A stretch of 64,000 bases of DNA from Calamus simplicifolius (GCA_900491605.1 UESW01001864.1:382555-446554), one strand, 5' to 3'; positions 49,101 through 61,802 are shown, numbered from the stretch's first letter. Translations and numbers: made by a program. Notes: generated by a model not told the origin, from the letters alone.

Positions 49101-52100
49101 TTCATTGTAGTAAAAATTTTGCTCTCTTTCACCATATAATCTCTATATTTACCTTGCTAATGACAATGGTTCCCATGAAAGTGGCACAGCACGCCTGACC
49201 TCTTCTTGTAATGACAAAGGTTGTTTCATCAAGGAAACCTTACATAAAGGTATGGAAATCCCTTCCATTGCCAGGCTTTTGGTAGCTGCAGCATCCATTT
49301 TCTTTGATCCAGTAAAGCTGAATGCAGAATTGAAGCTTCCAATCGGAAAATTTCCCAGCACATGAGCTTTTCTGTTAAAATATTCTGCCATCTGCACTCA
49401 CTCATTGAGGGGAAATCACAACTGATGATTTATGATAATCCGCAAGCAAATAGAACATCTCACACCATACTGTAATCAGAATATAATATACAATATAGCA
49501 CAAAAAATCTTAACCTTCTGGAAAAAAATTGTAGCCAGGGCAACACAACTACTATGAACTGGAACAATAAAACATAACTTCATTGTCTGCCTACATGTCA
49601 TATTGCAAACTACATTCCTTATGAATGAAGCAACAAGGAGGGGAGAGGCCAGGGGGAGGAGGGTCCGGAGACTCTGGACAATGGTCAAAACAATTTACTA
49701 CGGAAACAATTATTATGGTGATAGTGTTCCATTCTCCTCAATGACAGGGAGATTCTGGACAATGGTTAAAACAATTTAGTACTGAACCAAGTAATAAGAT
49801 GATAGTGATCCTTTCTCCTCAACAACCAATACCCATTATAAGTGGTTCTCAAAAGCCAAGGTGTATGGATGCTTTTAAAAATTCTGTCTTTGTTCTGCTT
49901 CATTTTCTTTCAGGCATGTGGATATCCCATTCAAAGCTCTAAATGATACCTGAAAACTCAATAACCCAATCTAATTATTCTATAATAACTGCAGTATAGA
50001 TCTAAATTAAGTTTTCAATAGCCTTAACGGATCAAAATAGGATTTTATATATAGCATCTGATTTCTTACTGGATTGAACTTGGATGTAACTATATTCAAA
50101 TCCGAAAACCAAATAACCTGAATATATAAGTGCATGTGCGCACACGCTAGTTGCTGTACCAAATTATTTGCTGAAATGAACCTAAAAAAAAAACTTGAAT
50201 TTGATTATTAATCAAGTTTGGATGTGATTTCAGAATTTACTTATTTTGATGGATCTGAACTCAATTTTTCTAATCAAATTCAGATGCAGATACAACATGG
50301 ATCCAACAGGTTTAATCTCTCTATTTTAGGACCAATTAGTGGCTCATTTAATTCCTTCTAGATATGAGCTTAGAAACAAGGGATATGGATTTTTGGTCTG
50401 AAACCGATTCCCAGACTGTATTTCCACCCTTTCTATCCTTTGATACTTTGAACTACGAGCAACATAAAACTAAAGGGTATGGTAATATATTACCTAGAAT
50501 TTTTTTTAGTTAGCCATGACATTTTGGTGGCACAGAGAAGAAGAACGGCATGGTCTTGTCTGTTGAATGGCAAACCCTTAAGTCTATAAAGGATTCTTAA
50601 TCGATAAGGGAAGGCATATGAAACCTGAAAAGCTATGAAAAGGTCTAATAATAGAGAAAGTCTGACATACGTGGCTTAGGTAACAGAACGCTTTGGTCCT
50701 GAAATCTGTCATGTTACGAAGCTAAGATACCAAATAGCAAATTCTATTAAAAGTTATATTCTTCCACCATGTAAATCAACCAGAAATGAGACAGAAAAAG
50801 GTATCTATGTCAAAGATGAGATCTACAAAATCTTTAAATAACCCATAGCACAACTTGATAAACCTTTAACATCAAGCTGCTTCGTGAAAATCCCCCAGAA
50901 CCATGTGAGATGGTTGGCTTCAGTCAAATAGCCATCATAGGTTACACAATTAAGTTTTAAAAAATAAATTGTAATCACCATTCTGATCATGTGCTACAAA
51001 CTTATGGTCATTAAGAACTATAACGCATGTTCAAGAATAACTTCTCAAGCTTGAATATTTCTGTCAAACTTCTTTCCTTAAGGTGCTTTATAAGGTCCTT
51101 TGTGACTTCTTATATATCAATGCTTCCACTTGGAAAATAAACGAACCCTTGAGTTAATTATTGGCTGTGCAGTCTCCTCCATTGCATGATATGTCAAACA
51201 AGTATGCCATACACCATGGCATTCAATAAAACAAACTACATGTTTTCATTACTCTTTTTAGTATCAACCATAAAATGACCCTTATTCTTTTTCTTAGTCA
51301 TCATATATGCCCACAAATATACACTGTTTCATGAAGTTTAATTATTTAATCCAACATGTGATTGCTATTAAGTCAAACAATTTTACAGACCATATGTTTG
51401 ACTGAAAAAGAAACTAAGATACACATATAGTTATGTTAAAAAGGTTTATGTTCATTATACTGCAGTATATATATTCTTGGAACACTTCCATGTTAAGTTA
51501 AAAAATGTTGATACGCGGCTAAAATTTAATTTAATGAGCCTAAGACACTAAAAACAATGACCAAGTGGATCATGTTCTTCCATATGCTGCTGGTGGTCTC
51601 AAAATTGACATTAAAACAGACAAGTGATCCCCCTCAGAAACAATGCTACATTAGCAATATTTCTTGAAATAACACAGCAGTTACAAATCCTTGTTCCCTG
51701 TCTCACGATCATCATGCATTTCTACTTCTCAACAAGGATAACTGCATCAAAATTAAAAAATGCAAACACAATCCCATATTAAATTGACAACTTGTGTAAA
51801 CTAAACTCACTTGCAACAATATATTTCCCAGCATCAACACGTGAACAATATGCAGTAGCATCTAGTAGGAATCATCACAGAGAGTACAACACAAACTAAA
51901 CTCAATAAAAGGAACAATTAGGAAAACCAAGAAGAGTTGACAACATACCTCATAGAAACCGCAAGCACCGGCGCTCTCCCGCCTGCCGCTCTCCCACGAC
52001 CAGCTCACATCTCTCGACACATTAGGCACAACGATACTGTTACAAACCGCCAGATTTTCCATGTTCTCCTCATCGACTTCAACAAGCCTCGACCCGGCAA

Positions 52101-52203
52101 ACCCCTTGCAGTAGAGCAACTTTGTGTCATAATTAACATCGAAACCCCTCCCCAGAGATTGGATTGAACTCTGAATAGTGCGAAGAGCAGCATTCTCCTC
52201 CAT
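43193..52203 (-). CDS. CAD1: MACPF domain-containing protein CAD1-like, seven exons
   Basis: Ortholog-like to Arabidopsis CAD1 (constitutively activated cell death 1), a plant MACPF protein that restrains salicylate-dependent cell death; role by homology. Exons, in order on the minus strand: 51949-52203, 49153-49391, 48876-49071, 48697-48774, 44911-45094, 44633-44796, 43193-43825. All joins have GT/AG and keep frame: 1749 nt, 582 residues, against about 560 for Arabidopsis CAD1. Start chosen at ATG 52203 (MEENAALRT). Key stretches: SLGRGFDVNYDTKLLYCKG, the MACPF signature YGTHVITSITIGGKD, VTVIFRRRGGDDLVQ, PKILQPHWDSHVAIGAPKW, VKWKNFSH, VTGAQLGVWDFG, and the end KGKIVLRLKYSLLNY. Introns 1 (2.6 kb) and 4 (3.6 kb) are large; intron 4 holds a MITE and a 134-bp tandem duplication. 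Confidence 0.92.
46487..46780. mobile_element. Tourist-like MITE in intron 4 of the CAD1-type gene, 294 bp
   Basis: Ends GGCTATGTTTGA and TCAAACATTGCC, flanked by TAA on both sides (46484-46486, 46781-46783). Its interior matches the copy at 33733-34056 (for example GGAATAGCTGGTTATTCC and CAAAAGCCATAACTA), including an internal duplicated AGCTGGTTATTCC segment. Confidence 0.82.
46905..47170. repeat. 134-bp tandem duplication in intron 4
   Basis: Two diverged copies, each starting GTGACNCRTGATCACC and containing AGCATGCAATCCTAGCTCAT and ATATATTCTCAAAATGCAAG. The second starts at 47039, and a third partial start (GTGACCTCAG) appears at 47171. Confidence 0.85.
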
Positions 52204-52461
52204 CCTCACCGCCTTCCAGACAAAGCCAAGAAACTAGAAACCCTAATAGCCTAATCCTAAATCTAAATCCATAAAGACCCAGAAAGACCACTTTGCATCC
52301 ATCTCCAGGACCGATCTCTCCATCTAGGAGTTCTCAGAAACCGCCGCGAAGGATCAAAGATCGAATCTTTTGCCTTTCCCAATCTTTCAAGCTTAATTTC
52401 TTGGATCCTATGAAAGGGAGGAGCCTTTCTTCCTTCTTTACTCCTTCCACCGGGCTAAAAC

Positions 52462-52581
52462 CCTAAGCCCCAAATTCCAAACCGCAGATCTCGCTTTACC
52501 CGCCTCAGTGAAAAGATTTTTCCTAAGCCCCAAATTCCAAACCGCAGATCTCGCTTTCCCCGCCTCAGTGAAAAGGATTTT
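52462..52581. repeat. 60-bp direct duplication upstream of the CAD1-type start
   Basis: Two adjacent copies of a unit starting CTAAGCCCCAAATTCC and containing CCGCAGATCTCGCTTT and GCCTCAGTGAAAAG, with two or three differences. It lies about 260-380 bp upstream of the ATG, in the likely promoter or 5' UTR. Confidence 0.85.
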
Positions 52582-53291
52582 CCAGACAAGGATCGAAGAA
52601 CTCGAAGCCTTTTCAAACTTTCTCGGTGAAAGAGACTCGTATTGACTCTAGGGCCTAGAAAGACTACATCTCTCTCCCCATGCAAGCCACCAACCATGCG
52701 TTGACCGGAGAGAGGCCCTTTCGGGAAGGAGATTTAGAATTTTAGAATTGAGGCTCTCCGTTAGACCCGCAACGCAGCGTCCACGCATTCTTTGACCAAT
52801 CCCGAGATGGGTCATGCGTGTAACGTGTTTGATTTATTGCCTGAACGATGAATTATACTAAAAATGCTCGCCAATACTTATTTATTTATTTATTTAGCGA
52901 GCAACCCATCATTAATTACGTGCGTCAATATTTAACCCACTTAATCCGCCATTGTTATGGATGACCCCAAAATGACGCAACGACGGAAGACTAACGTCAG
53001 CAGGAGGGGATCATCAATGTCATCGGAGTTTGATGTCTCTCCGTTGGATGGCGAAAAAACGGTTCGGGACCGGCGACTCGGAATTCAACCGGACGAGTCT
53101 GGATGAAGCTTGTCAATTTCGTTTGGAATTATGTTTTGATTTAGGTTATGAAATAAAATATTTTAGTATCAAACCATTTCGATGCTTTGATTCAGATATA
53201 TATATATAATAAAAAATTTATTTATAATTTATATTTTTTATAAATAATAATAATAATATAAAAATAAAAAATTTAAGTTTTTAAGAGTTTG

Positions 53292-53333
<42 letters not shown>
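52582..53333. other. Upstream region of the CAD1-type gene, (AT)n tract at its far end
   Basis: Likely promoter region; no TATA box can be chosen with confidence. Contains a TTTA repeat near 52880-52900 and an (AT)n tract from ~53296 to 53341, into which the copia element inserted. Confidence 0.5.
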
Positions 53334-53338
<5 letters not shown>

Positions 53339-53345
<7 letters not shown>

Positions 53346-53915
53346 CTTAATTTACTTAAACATAATTACCTCCAGCCATTATTATTTAATGGTGGTAAGG
53401 AATCCGATCTTCCTGTGGATTATGGGCCCGGGAGATCTTCCTTTCTTAACGATCTCGATTGATCTTCCCTCTTGATCTTTCCTCTTCCTCTCGATGGATC
53501 GGTCTTCTAATCAACGAGCTCTCGCATTCAGATGGTGTATGCCTTCATGATTGCTCTTGATCAGGGACTCAATTCCAATGCCTCCACTTTTAGGTTTCTC
53601 TCTATAGAACCTTAAGATCTCTCGAGAACCTTGTTCTGAAACTTTAGGATCTCTCTCGAGAGAACCGTATTCAGAAACTTTAGGATCTCTCTTGAGAGAA
53701 TCGTGTTCTGAAACCTTAGAGAACTCTGTACTGAAACCTTAGGATGGGTTCCTATTTTATACCCTTTTCCTTCAACGCTTGCCCCATCAAGCGAGCGCTT
53801 AGGAATTAAGGAAGGAAGCGAGCGCTTAGGAATTAAGGGAGGGGGGCTGTTATCACTTTAATGGGGGATACGTTGAGTTAATAAATTAGGACCATTATTA
53901 AGGTAGGTTACTACA
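53339..53915 (-). repeat. 3' LTR of the copia element
   Basis: Starts TATTAGACTT (expected TGTTAGACTT) and ends GTTACTACA. Contains several AGGATCTCTCTCGAGAGAA-like palindromic blocks (53640-53705) repeated two or three times, and a duplicated AAGCGAGCGCTTAGGAATTA. Confidence 0.93.
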
Positions 53916-54200
53916 TTCTCCCACTTGGTCCGTATATTTTATAACAAGAAACTAAATACATGAATCATAGCGATAGGTCCTCTATAATTGAGTATTATCT
54001 TCTATGTATTACAATGCATTCAATTTCTTTATCACCATTCCAAATGTGACAACATAACATAATGAATAAACCATATGTTTATTCAGAGTCCAAAAGAAAA
54101 GTTTGTCATTTCTCAAAAGTCATATAACGTGTACACCTGAATGAGAAATAAACAAACGATTGAAATAAGAGTTTCTTTGTACAAATTGTTATCAATACAA

Positions 54201-57200
54201 TTATATCATGGAACCAACTCCCATTCTTATCACATGATCCTTAAACTTCTTAATTGGCATGCCTTTAGTTAAAGGATCAGCTATCATCAATTCAGTGCTA
54301 ACGTGTTCTATGACCACTTTATTCTCTTTAACACGTTCTCTTATGGCTAAATACTTAATGTCGATATGTTTACTTCGACTACCACTCTTGTGTTTTTAGC
54401 CAAAAATACAGCAGCTGAATTGTCACAGTACAATTTAATTGGCCTAGTAATGGAGTCAACAATTCTAAGCCCTGAGATGAAACTCTTCAACCATACACCT
54501 TGCGATGTAGCCTCAAAACAAGCAACGAACTCTGCTTCCATAGTAGAGGTAGCAGTCAAGGTCTGCTTTGCACTCCTCCATGATATGGCTCCACCAGCTA
54601 ACATAAATATAAATCCTGATGTTGATTTCCGAGAATCAACGCAGCCAGCAAAGTCCGAATCTGAGTAGCCCTCTATCTCCAAATGATCAGTTTGTCTATA
54701 CATGAGCATGTAGTCCTTGGTCCCTTGAAGATACCTCATGACCTTTTTAGCAGCTCTCCAATGGTCTAAACCTGGATTACTCTGATATCTTCCCAACATT
54801 CCTACTGCAAATGCTATGTCAGGTCTTGTGCAAACCTGAGCATACATTAGGCTTCCAACAGCTGAAGCATATGGAATGTTGTGCATCTGTTCCCGTTCAA
54901 GTTCATTTTTAGGGCACTGGTTCAAAGCGAACTTGTCACCCTTCACTATAGGTGCAACACTTGGTGAACAATTTTTCATCCGAAATCTCTCCAAGACTTT
55001 ATTGATATAAGTTTCTTGAGACAATCCCAAAATGCCTCGAGATCTTTCTCTATGGATCTTAATGCCAATGACATAAGATGCCTCACTCATATCTTTCATA
55101 TCAAAATTTTTAGAGAGAAATTGTTTCACCTCATGTAGCAACCCTTTATCATTGGTTGCAAGTAGAATGTCATCCACATATAGGACCAAGAAACAAATTT
55201 TGCTCCCACTAACCTTCTGGTATATACATTGATCCATGATGTTCTCTTCAAAACCAAAGGAAGAGATCACATCATGAAATTTTAAATACCACTGACGTGA
55301 GGCTTGTTTCAATCCATATATGGATTTCTTAAGTTTGCAAACCAAATGCTCACCATCACTAGAGGAAAATCCTTCAGGCTGTTTCATGTAAACCTCTTCC
55401 TCTAGATCTCCATTAAGGAATGCGGTCTTCACATCCATTTGATGTAACTCAAAATCAAAATGAGCTACCAATGCCATAATTATTCGGAGAGAGTCTTTCT
55501 TGGATACAGGAGAAAATGTCTCCGTGTAGTCGATTCCTTCCCTCTGAGTGAATCCTTTGGCAACGAGTCTTGCTTTATATCTCTCAATGTTGCCTTGTGA
55601 GTCTTTCTTTATTTTGAAGATCCATCTACATCCAATGGCTTTTACACCATCAGGCAACTCAACAAGATCCCAGACTCGATTAGATGCCATAGATTCCATC
55701 TCTTCTTTCATGGCATTGAACCACAAGTTTGATTCCTTAGAACTCATGGCTTGTGAAAACGTTTCAGGATCATTTTCGGCTCCAATGTTATAGTCAGATT
55801 CATGTAGATACACAACATAATCACTAGGAATTGCTGATTTCTTTATTCTAGTTGATCTTCTTAATGTTGTGTCAATGACCTCTTGAGGAGTATCTTGCAC
55901 AACTGATTGTTGATGAACAACACGATCTTCTAGATTACCATCAGCTTGTGAAATCTCAATGACTGGTTGTTGGGCACTTAATTGAGTTTGAGGAGTGCTA
56001 TAAATAACAACCAATCCCTCACTTGAAGTGGAAGCTGGAATAACTGAATGATCTTTCTCAGAAGAAGCCAAATACTGAGATTGATCACTCCCACTGATCA
56101 AGTCATTCTCAAGAAATTTTGCATTTCTTGATTCCACAATCCTAGTGCTGTGAGATGGACAATAAAATCTATAACCCTTGGACTTCTCAGCATATCCAAT
56201 AAAGTATCCACTGATAGTCCTTGGGTCTAGTTTCTTTTCTTGTGGATTATAGACTCTTACTTCAGATGGGCATCCCCAAACACGTATATGTTGCAGACTC
56301 GGTTTCCAACCTTTAAATAACTCAAATGGCGTTTTGGAAACAGCCTTGGTTGGAACCCGATTCAATATATACGCAGCAGTTTTAAGAGCTTCAGTCCACA
56401 AGGATTTAGGTAACTTAGAGCTGACAATCATGCTCCTTACCATGTCCAATAATGTCCGGTTTCTCCTTTCAGCTACACCGTTTTGGTCAGGAGACCCTGG
56501 CATGGTGTATTGTGCAACAATTCCATTTTCTTCAAGAAACCGAGCAAACGGACCAGGTGCTTGTCCATTCTCAGTGTATCTACCATAATATTCTCCACCT
56601 CTATCTGACCTCACGATTTTAATTTGCTTGCCGCATTGTTTCTCTACTTCTGCCTTAAATACCTTAAAGGCATCTAATGCTTCGTTCTTATTATGAAGTA
56701 GGTAGAGATACATATATCGTGAATAGTCATCAATAAATGAGATGAAGTATCTCTGACCATACGAATCCATATCTGGGCTACAGATATCCGTATGTATGAT
56801 CTCCAGTATTTCCGAACTTCTCTTGGCATTTTTCTTGGACTTGTTGGTTTGCTTTCCCTTTATGCAGTCCACACAAGTGTCAAAATCAGTAAAATCAAGA
56901 GTATCAAGTACTCCATCTTTTACTAATCTTTTAATTCTCTCAATGGAGATATGACCTAATCTCCGATGCCACAAAATAGAGGAATTCTCATTTATAACAC
57001 ATCTTTTCATACCAGTTTGGGCGTGCATCACATTATAGGTGGTATTATTTTTCAGATTGATTTGGAAAAGATTGTCTGACAATGTACCATTCCCAATAAG
57101 CTTAGATTTATAAAATAAATCAACAGAGCTTTTATTAAAATTAAAGGAATATCCTGCTGGTACAAGCCTTGACACTGAAATCAAATTTCTAGAGAAACTT

Positions 57201-58237
57201 GGAATATAAAATGTCTTTTCCAAATCCAAAACAAAACCAGAATGTAAAATAAGTCTGCACGTTCCAATTGCTTCCACATGTGAACCCATCTTGTTTCCTG
57301 AATAGATGCTTTGTTCACTTCCCAATGGTTTCCTTTGATTTAGAAAACCCTGCAAGGTATTTGAAACATGGATTGTAGAACCAGAATCAATCCACCATGT
57401 GTTATGACATATAACCAAATTGGATTCATGACATACGAATGAGGTTAGAGTACCTTTCTTGTCAAGCCAAGCTTTGAATTTGAGACAATCTTTCTTTATA
57501 TGTCCTTTCTTCTTGCAAAAGAAGCACTTGGACTCCTTCTTGTCTTCTGTATGGATGGATACTTTACCCTTTCCTTTGCGTTTGGCTTTGGGAGCTTTAG
57601 TCTTTCTGTGAGTGACTAAATGTGCACTTTCTCCCATTTCTAAAATCAGCCTCCCTTCCTCTTGAACACACATGGTCAGAAGTTCATTAATTGACCATTT
57701 GTCCTTATGTGTATTGTAAGATATTTTGAAGGGACTATATTGCTGTGGGAGTGAGCTCAAAATAAAGTGCACCAAGAAAGATTCTGACATCTCAACCTCT
57801 AGGGATTTCAACTGAGCCGCAATGTCCCTCATCTTCATGATGTGCTCACGCACACCTCCAACCGTAGTGAGCTTCATTGATGATAACTTTGTCATTAGGG
57901 TGCTAGCCATTGCCTTATCTGAAGACTCAAATTGTGCATCAATAGCCTTCAGAAGTTCCTTGACATTTTTGCACTCAGGAATTGAACCACGTATACTAGC
58001 AGAAATTTTAGTACGTATGAACATCATACTGAGGCGATTGGACCGTTCCCATCGTTCATACGCAGCAATCTCAGCCTGAGTGCTAGTAGATGTAACTAAA
58101 TGTGGTTCATCCTTCCTGATAGCATAGTCAATATCCATGCACCCTAATTGAAGAAGAATTCTCTCCTTCCATAATTTATAATTATCACCACTTAAATCGG
58201 GAATGTCACATTTCATATCAGAAATATTAACAGGCAA
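54201..58237 (-). pseudogene. Copia gag-pol polyprotein, single frame until near the RNase H end
   Basis: Starts MPVNISDMKCDIPDLSGDNY. Order, with approximate residues: gag (1-230), zinc knuckle CFFCKKKGHIKKDC (236-250), protease WWIDSGSTIHVSN (~279), WHRRLGH (~422), integrase core with HTDICSPD, RSDRGGEYY (~545) and NGVAERRNRT (~588), RT with YVDDILLATND (~1016), and RNase H with GYSDSDFAGC (~1189), KSTSGF and TMEAEFVA. All catalytic motifs are present. The frame is lost near 54400, in the last RNase H block, and the remaining C-terminal codons are readable in another frame down to a stop at 54201-54203. A single small indel therefore separates this from a full-length ORF. Confidence 0.9.
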
Positions 58238-59641
58238 AATAGCTGCATAAAAAATAAATCATGTTCATGTAATTGAATTTGAGGCATATAACTGATGTCA
58301 TGTTTTACCAATGTAAACATGCAATAACATGAATCAATAACATACAATAACTACCTGTGGGCTAAGTTATTATACTCAAATAGACTCATTAGCTTAATGA
58401 TGTGACTAACAAATTATATTCCTTTCTTAATTCCTGTGGGTAATTAAGAAAATAATTTGTTATCGCATCCTAATTAATTATATTAGTGCAACAAAAATTC
58501 CTGTGGGATAAGATTCATTACATTAATATAATTAGTCACAATTAATGTCATCTAACCTTATGTGATCTTTGCAACTCAATATATAATTTTGATTAATCAA
58601 AGATGCTGTGGCTACTCCTCAATTAATCAACATCATATTGATCACATGACATTATATGCATATAGATTAACCAATTTAGCATGATTATTAGGTAGTGATC
58701 TTAATCAACGTAACATTTCCAAATCAAGATCCGAGTTAGTCAAATTGGCCAGGCCAGTGAAAGAGAAGTGGGGGTCCCCCCGTTGCTTTCCTTAGGTCAG
58801 TCAACGGAACCAATTAAGTAACCACAATCTCTTTACCTTTCTAGACACCAAATGACCAATCAGACCTTGAAAGGATTTGCACTGTGATTTTTACACTACC
58901 ACCAAATTCATGCATAGAATAAATCTAGTATGCAGAACAGAACATTTCAATATCTATTTAATGAATTTTAAAATTATCATCTTAAGAAAAATTTTTGTTA
59001 ATTAAAACACGTCCGGCCGTAGCTCATTATTCCCTTGGGCCAGTCTATGCAAAACACCGTAGGCATAGAGACTCAGGAGGCGTATTTTAATACAAAAATT
59101 TAAACTCAAGAAACAAATGATAAAAATAAATCATGTTACATGATTTAATAAAACATTAAACAGATAATAAATGCATTTAAAATCCAACCAATCCATATTT
59201 TAAATCCCGTGAGAGAACGGAAAGACCATAAGCGAGAAAAACGAAAACCGAAAGTTTTCTCTCCCCTTTTTTAATATTTCACCGATGTGGTTATTGAAGC
59301 CACGTTTCCGCTGCATTTCTCTCCTTTAGTTTTTCTTTTCTTTAATGCTACGTTTCTTTTCTTTTTCTTTCTTTAATGCTATCTCTTTAATACCATAAAA
59401 GAAATCGGGAAACCTTTAATGCTAGAAAGAAATCTTTAATAGAAAAGAAAGAAGCCACGTTTTGTTTCCGCAAAATCGGAATCTGAAATAGGTTTAATGG
59501 TTTCTGTCAATTCCGTGATCAGAACTGATCGAAACCAACCTGAGATCCGAAAAACTAAAAACGGAAAACACGCGGCATTAATTGCTTGAAAAGAGAAACT
59601 TAATAGAAATCTTCGCAAAATAAGGCAGAGGTTTTAACCTC
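58238..59641 (-). other. Untranslated leader of the copia element
   Basis: A ~1.4-kb AT-rich stretch between the primer site and the gag start, with no coding frame. It has several repeats of the phrase CCTGTGGG[AT]TAA-like (58350, 58432, 58503). Confidence 0.7.
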
Positions 59642-59655
59642 GCTCTGATACCAAA

Positions 59656-60232
59656 TGTTAGACTTAATTTACTTAAACATAATTACCTCCAGCCATTATT
59701 ATTTAATGGTGGTAAGGAATCCGATCTTCCTGTGGATTTGGGCACGGGAGATCTTCCTTTCTTAACGATCTCGATTGATCTTCCCTCTTGATCTTCCCTC
59801 TTCCTCTCGATGGATCGGTCTTCTAATCAACGAGCTCTCGCATTCAGATGGTGTATGCCTTCATGATTGCTCTTGATCAGGGACTCAATTCCAATGCCTC
59901 CACTTTTAGGTTTCTCTCTATAGAACCTTAAGATCTCTCTCGAGAACCTTGTTCTGAAACTTTAGGATCTCTCTCGAGAGAACCGTATTCAGAAACTTTA
60001 GGATCTCTCTTGAGAGAATCGTGTTCTGAAACCTTAGAGAACTCTGTACTGAAACCTTAGGATGGGTTCCTATTTTATACCCTTTTCCTTCAACGCTTGC
60101 CCCATCAAGCGAGCGCTTAGGAATTAAGGGAGGAAGCGAGCGCTTAGGAATTAAGGGAGGGGGCTGTTATCACTTTAATGGGGGATACGTTGAGTTAATA
60201 AATTAGGACCATTATTAAGGTAGGTTACTACA
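59656..60232 (-). repeat. 5' LTR of the copia element
   Basis: TGTTAGACTT to GTTACTACA. Carries the same internal CTCTCGAGAG blocks and AGCGAGCGCTTAGGAATTA duplication as the other LTR. Confidence 0.93.
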
Positions 60233-60381
60233 ATATATTCATAATTCATAATTCATATTCTTCATAAAAATAAAAAATTTAAGTTTTTAAGAGTTTGAAA
60301 AAAATTATTCATAATTCATATTCTTCATAAATAATAATAACAATATAAAAATAAAGAGTTTGAATTTTTAAGAGATGCGAT

Positions 60382-61481
60382 TGTTGGGGGGTAAAATCGT
60401 CATTGCATTGATATCCGTGCGAGGCGGCTAAGGCTGACCTCCTCCGGGCTTCCGGGCTTCCGTAGCTCGGCCTCTTCCGGGCTTCCCTAGCTCGGCCTCC
60501 TCCGGGCTTCCGTAGCTCGGCCCTTCCGGGCTTCCCTAGCTCGGCCTCCTCCGGGCCTCCGTAGCTCGGCCTCTTCCGGGCTTCCCTAGCCCGGCCTCCT
60601 CCGGGCCTCCGTAGCTCGTCCTCTTCCGGGCTTTCCTAGCCCGGCCTCCTCCGGGCCTCCGTAGCTCGGCCCCTTCCGGGCTTCCCTAGCTCGGCCTCCT
60701 CCGGGCCTCCGTAGCTCGGCCTCTTCCGGGCTTCCCTAGCCCGGCCTCCTCCGGGCCTCCGTAGCTCAGCCTCTTCCGGGCTTCCCTAGCTCGGCCTCCT
60801 CCGGGCCTCCGTAGCTCGGCCTCTTCCGGGCTTCCGTAGCCCGCTACTACCTAGCGATCCACGCCCTGACGTCTACCTCCGCGGAACCTGACGCGGGAGA
60901 GCTCAAGCTTACCCAAGCAGCACCTTAGGCAGGGAATCATGTTAAGACATGGCCTAAGACCTATTGTAACCGCCCCAGGTCTACTCACCCAGATCCCAAG
61001 ACATCAAGGAGCTCTCTCAGCCGTCGATCCCTTAACAGACAAGGCGTGGATTCTAACGGCCCCACAACGGCCTGATTCTGTCTACCCCCATATCGTAACA
61101 ACCTCAGAACCTTCCAGAAGATGCTCAAGTCCCCAGGTGACAGTCTATAAATATCAGATTGGCAGATTCCCTCAGGTACGCGACTCTTGACGCGCAAAAA
61201 CTCTGGAGTCATTCCTCTCTTCCGGCAGCTCGTCGGCGCTCTGCTCCTCCTAGAGCTTCCGATTGGCCGCCCCCTGGAGAGGTCTTCCGGAGAGATCCAC
61301 CTCCCCATTGTCTGGTTGATCGCCGATTCCTTCCTCACTGACTTGAGCGTCGGAGGGCCTTTCGCGGAGGACCACCCCCGGCGTCCCTCCGCGTGTGGGC
61401 TTCCTGTTTTGCAGGTCCGCCGCACCCCGCTCCCTGAGGATCGACCGCGCCCGAGTCAGAGGACGGATCCCGGCGGCAACA
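60382..61481. mobile_element. Solo LTR of a gypsy-like element, 1100 bp
   Basis: Begins TGTTGGGGGG and ends CGGCGGCAACA. The flanks GCGAT (60377-60381) and GCTAT (61482-61486) match at 4 of 5 bases. It has a TATA-like TATAAAT at 61146-61152. No internal region or second LTR is seen on either side, consistent with recombination between two LTRs. Family assignment is inferred from length, GC content and end sequence. Confidence 0.7.
60435..60842. repeat. 25/50-bp tandem array in the solo LTR
   Basis: Alternating 25-bp units CTCGGCCTCCTCCGGGCCTC-CGTAG and CTCGGCCTCTTCCGGGCTTC-CCTAG give a 50-bp higher-order period, about eight dimers. The array is GC-rich and strongly strand-asymmetric (C/T on the plus strand). 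Confidence 0.88.
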
Positions 61482-61486
61482 GCTAT

Positions 61487-61802
61487 CATGAGGATAGGGT
61501 AACTAGAATTTTTTTTGTTATTATATATATATTTTTTAAAATGGGGATAGGGTAACTAGGATTTTTTTTAATATTATATATATATATATTTTAAAATGGT
61601 TCTAAAAGTTTTAATAATTCATAAATTGGTCTCCAAAACATATTTTACCGAAACGGTCGAAACATACCGAAATGGCCGAAAATGGCCGAAATACACCGAA
61701 ACGGTCGAAAAATCTTCCGAAACGAAACATAGTACTCATCTTTTCGGATAAGCTACCGAAACGAAACGTCTCGACCGAAACGATCGAAACGAAACGAAAT
61801 TG
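61487..61802. repeat. GAAACG/CCGAAACGG-rich repeat segment
   Basis: A duplicated GGGGATAGGGTAACTAG phrase (near 61493 and 61541) and many CCGAAACGG, GGTCGAAAC and CGAAACGAAAC motifs at 61650-61800. This is likely a transposable-element remnant, but no ends could be defined. Confidence 0.5.

Larger units (their letters stand above)
53339..60232 (-). mobile_element. Nearly intact Ty1/copia retrotransposon
   Basis: LTRs of 577 bp (53339-53915 and 59656-60232) differ at about seven places, including the outermost TA for TG on the left copy. The flanks ATATA (53334-53338 and 60233-60237) match exactly, although the left one lies in an AT repeat. The primer site TGGTATCAGAGC (minus strand, 59642-59653) follows the 5' LTR, and a purine tract AAGTGGGAGAA precedes the 3' LTR. 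One 1296-residue frame covers gag to most of RNase H. Of the LTR elements in the window with both LTRs, it has the most similar LTRs. Confidence 0.93.

Noticed and set aside
52204..52209. Upstream start giving MRMEENAAL for the CAD1-type protein
   Set aside because: The upstream codon is GTG; the first ATG in frame is at 52203 and fits the family start.
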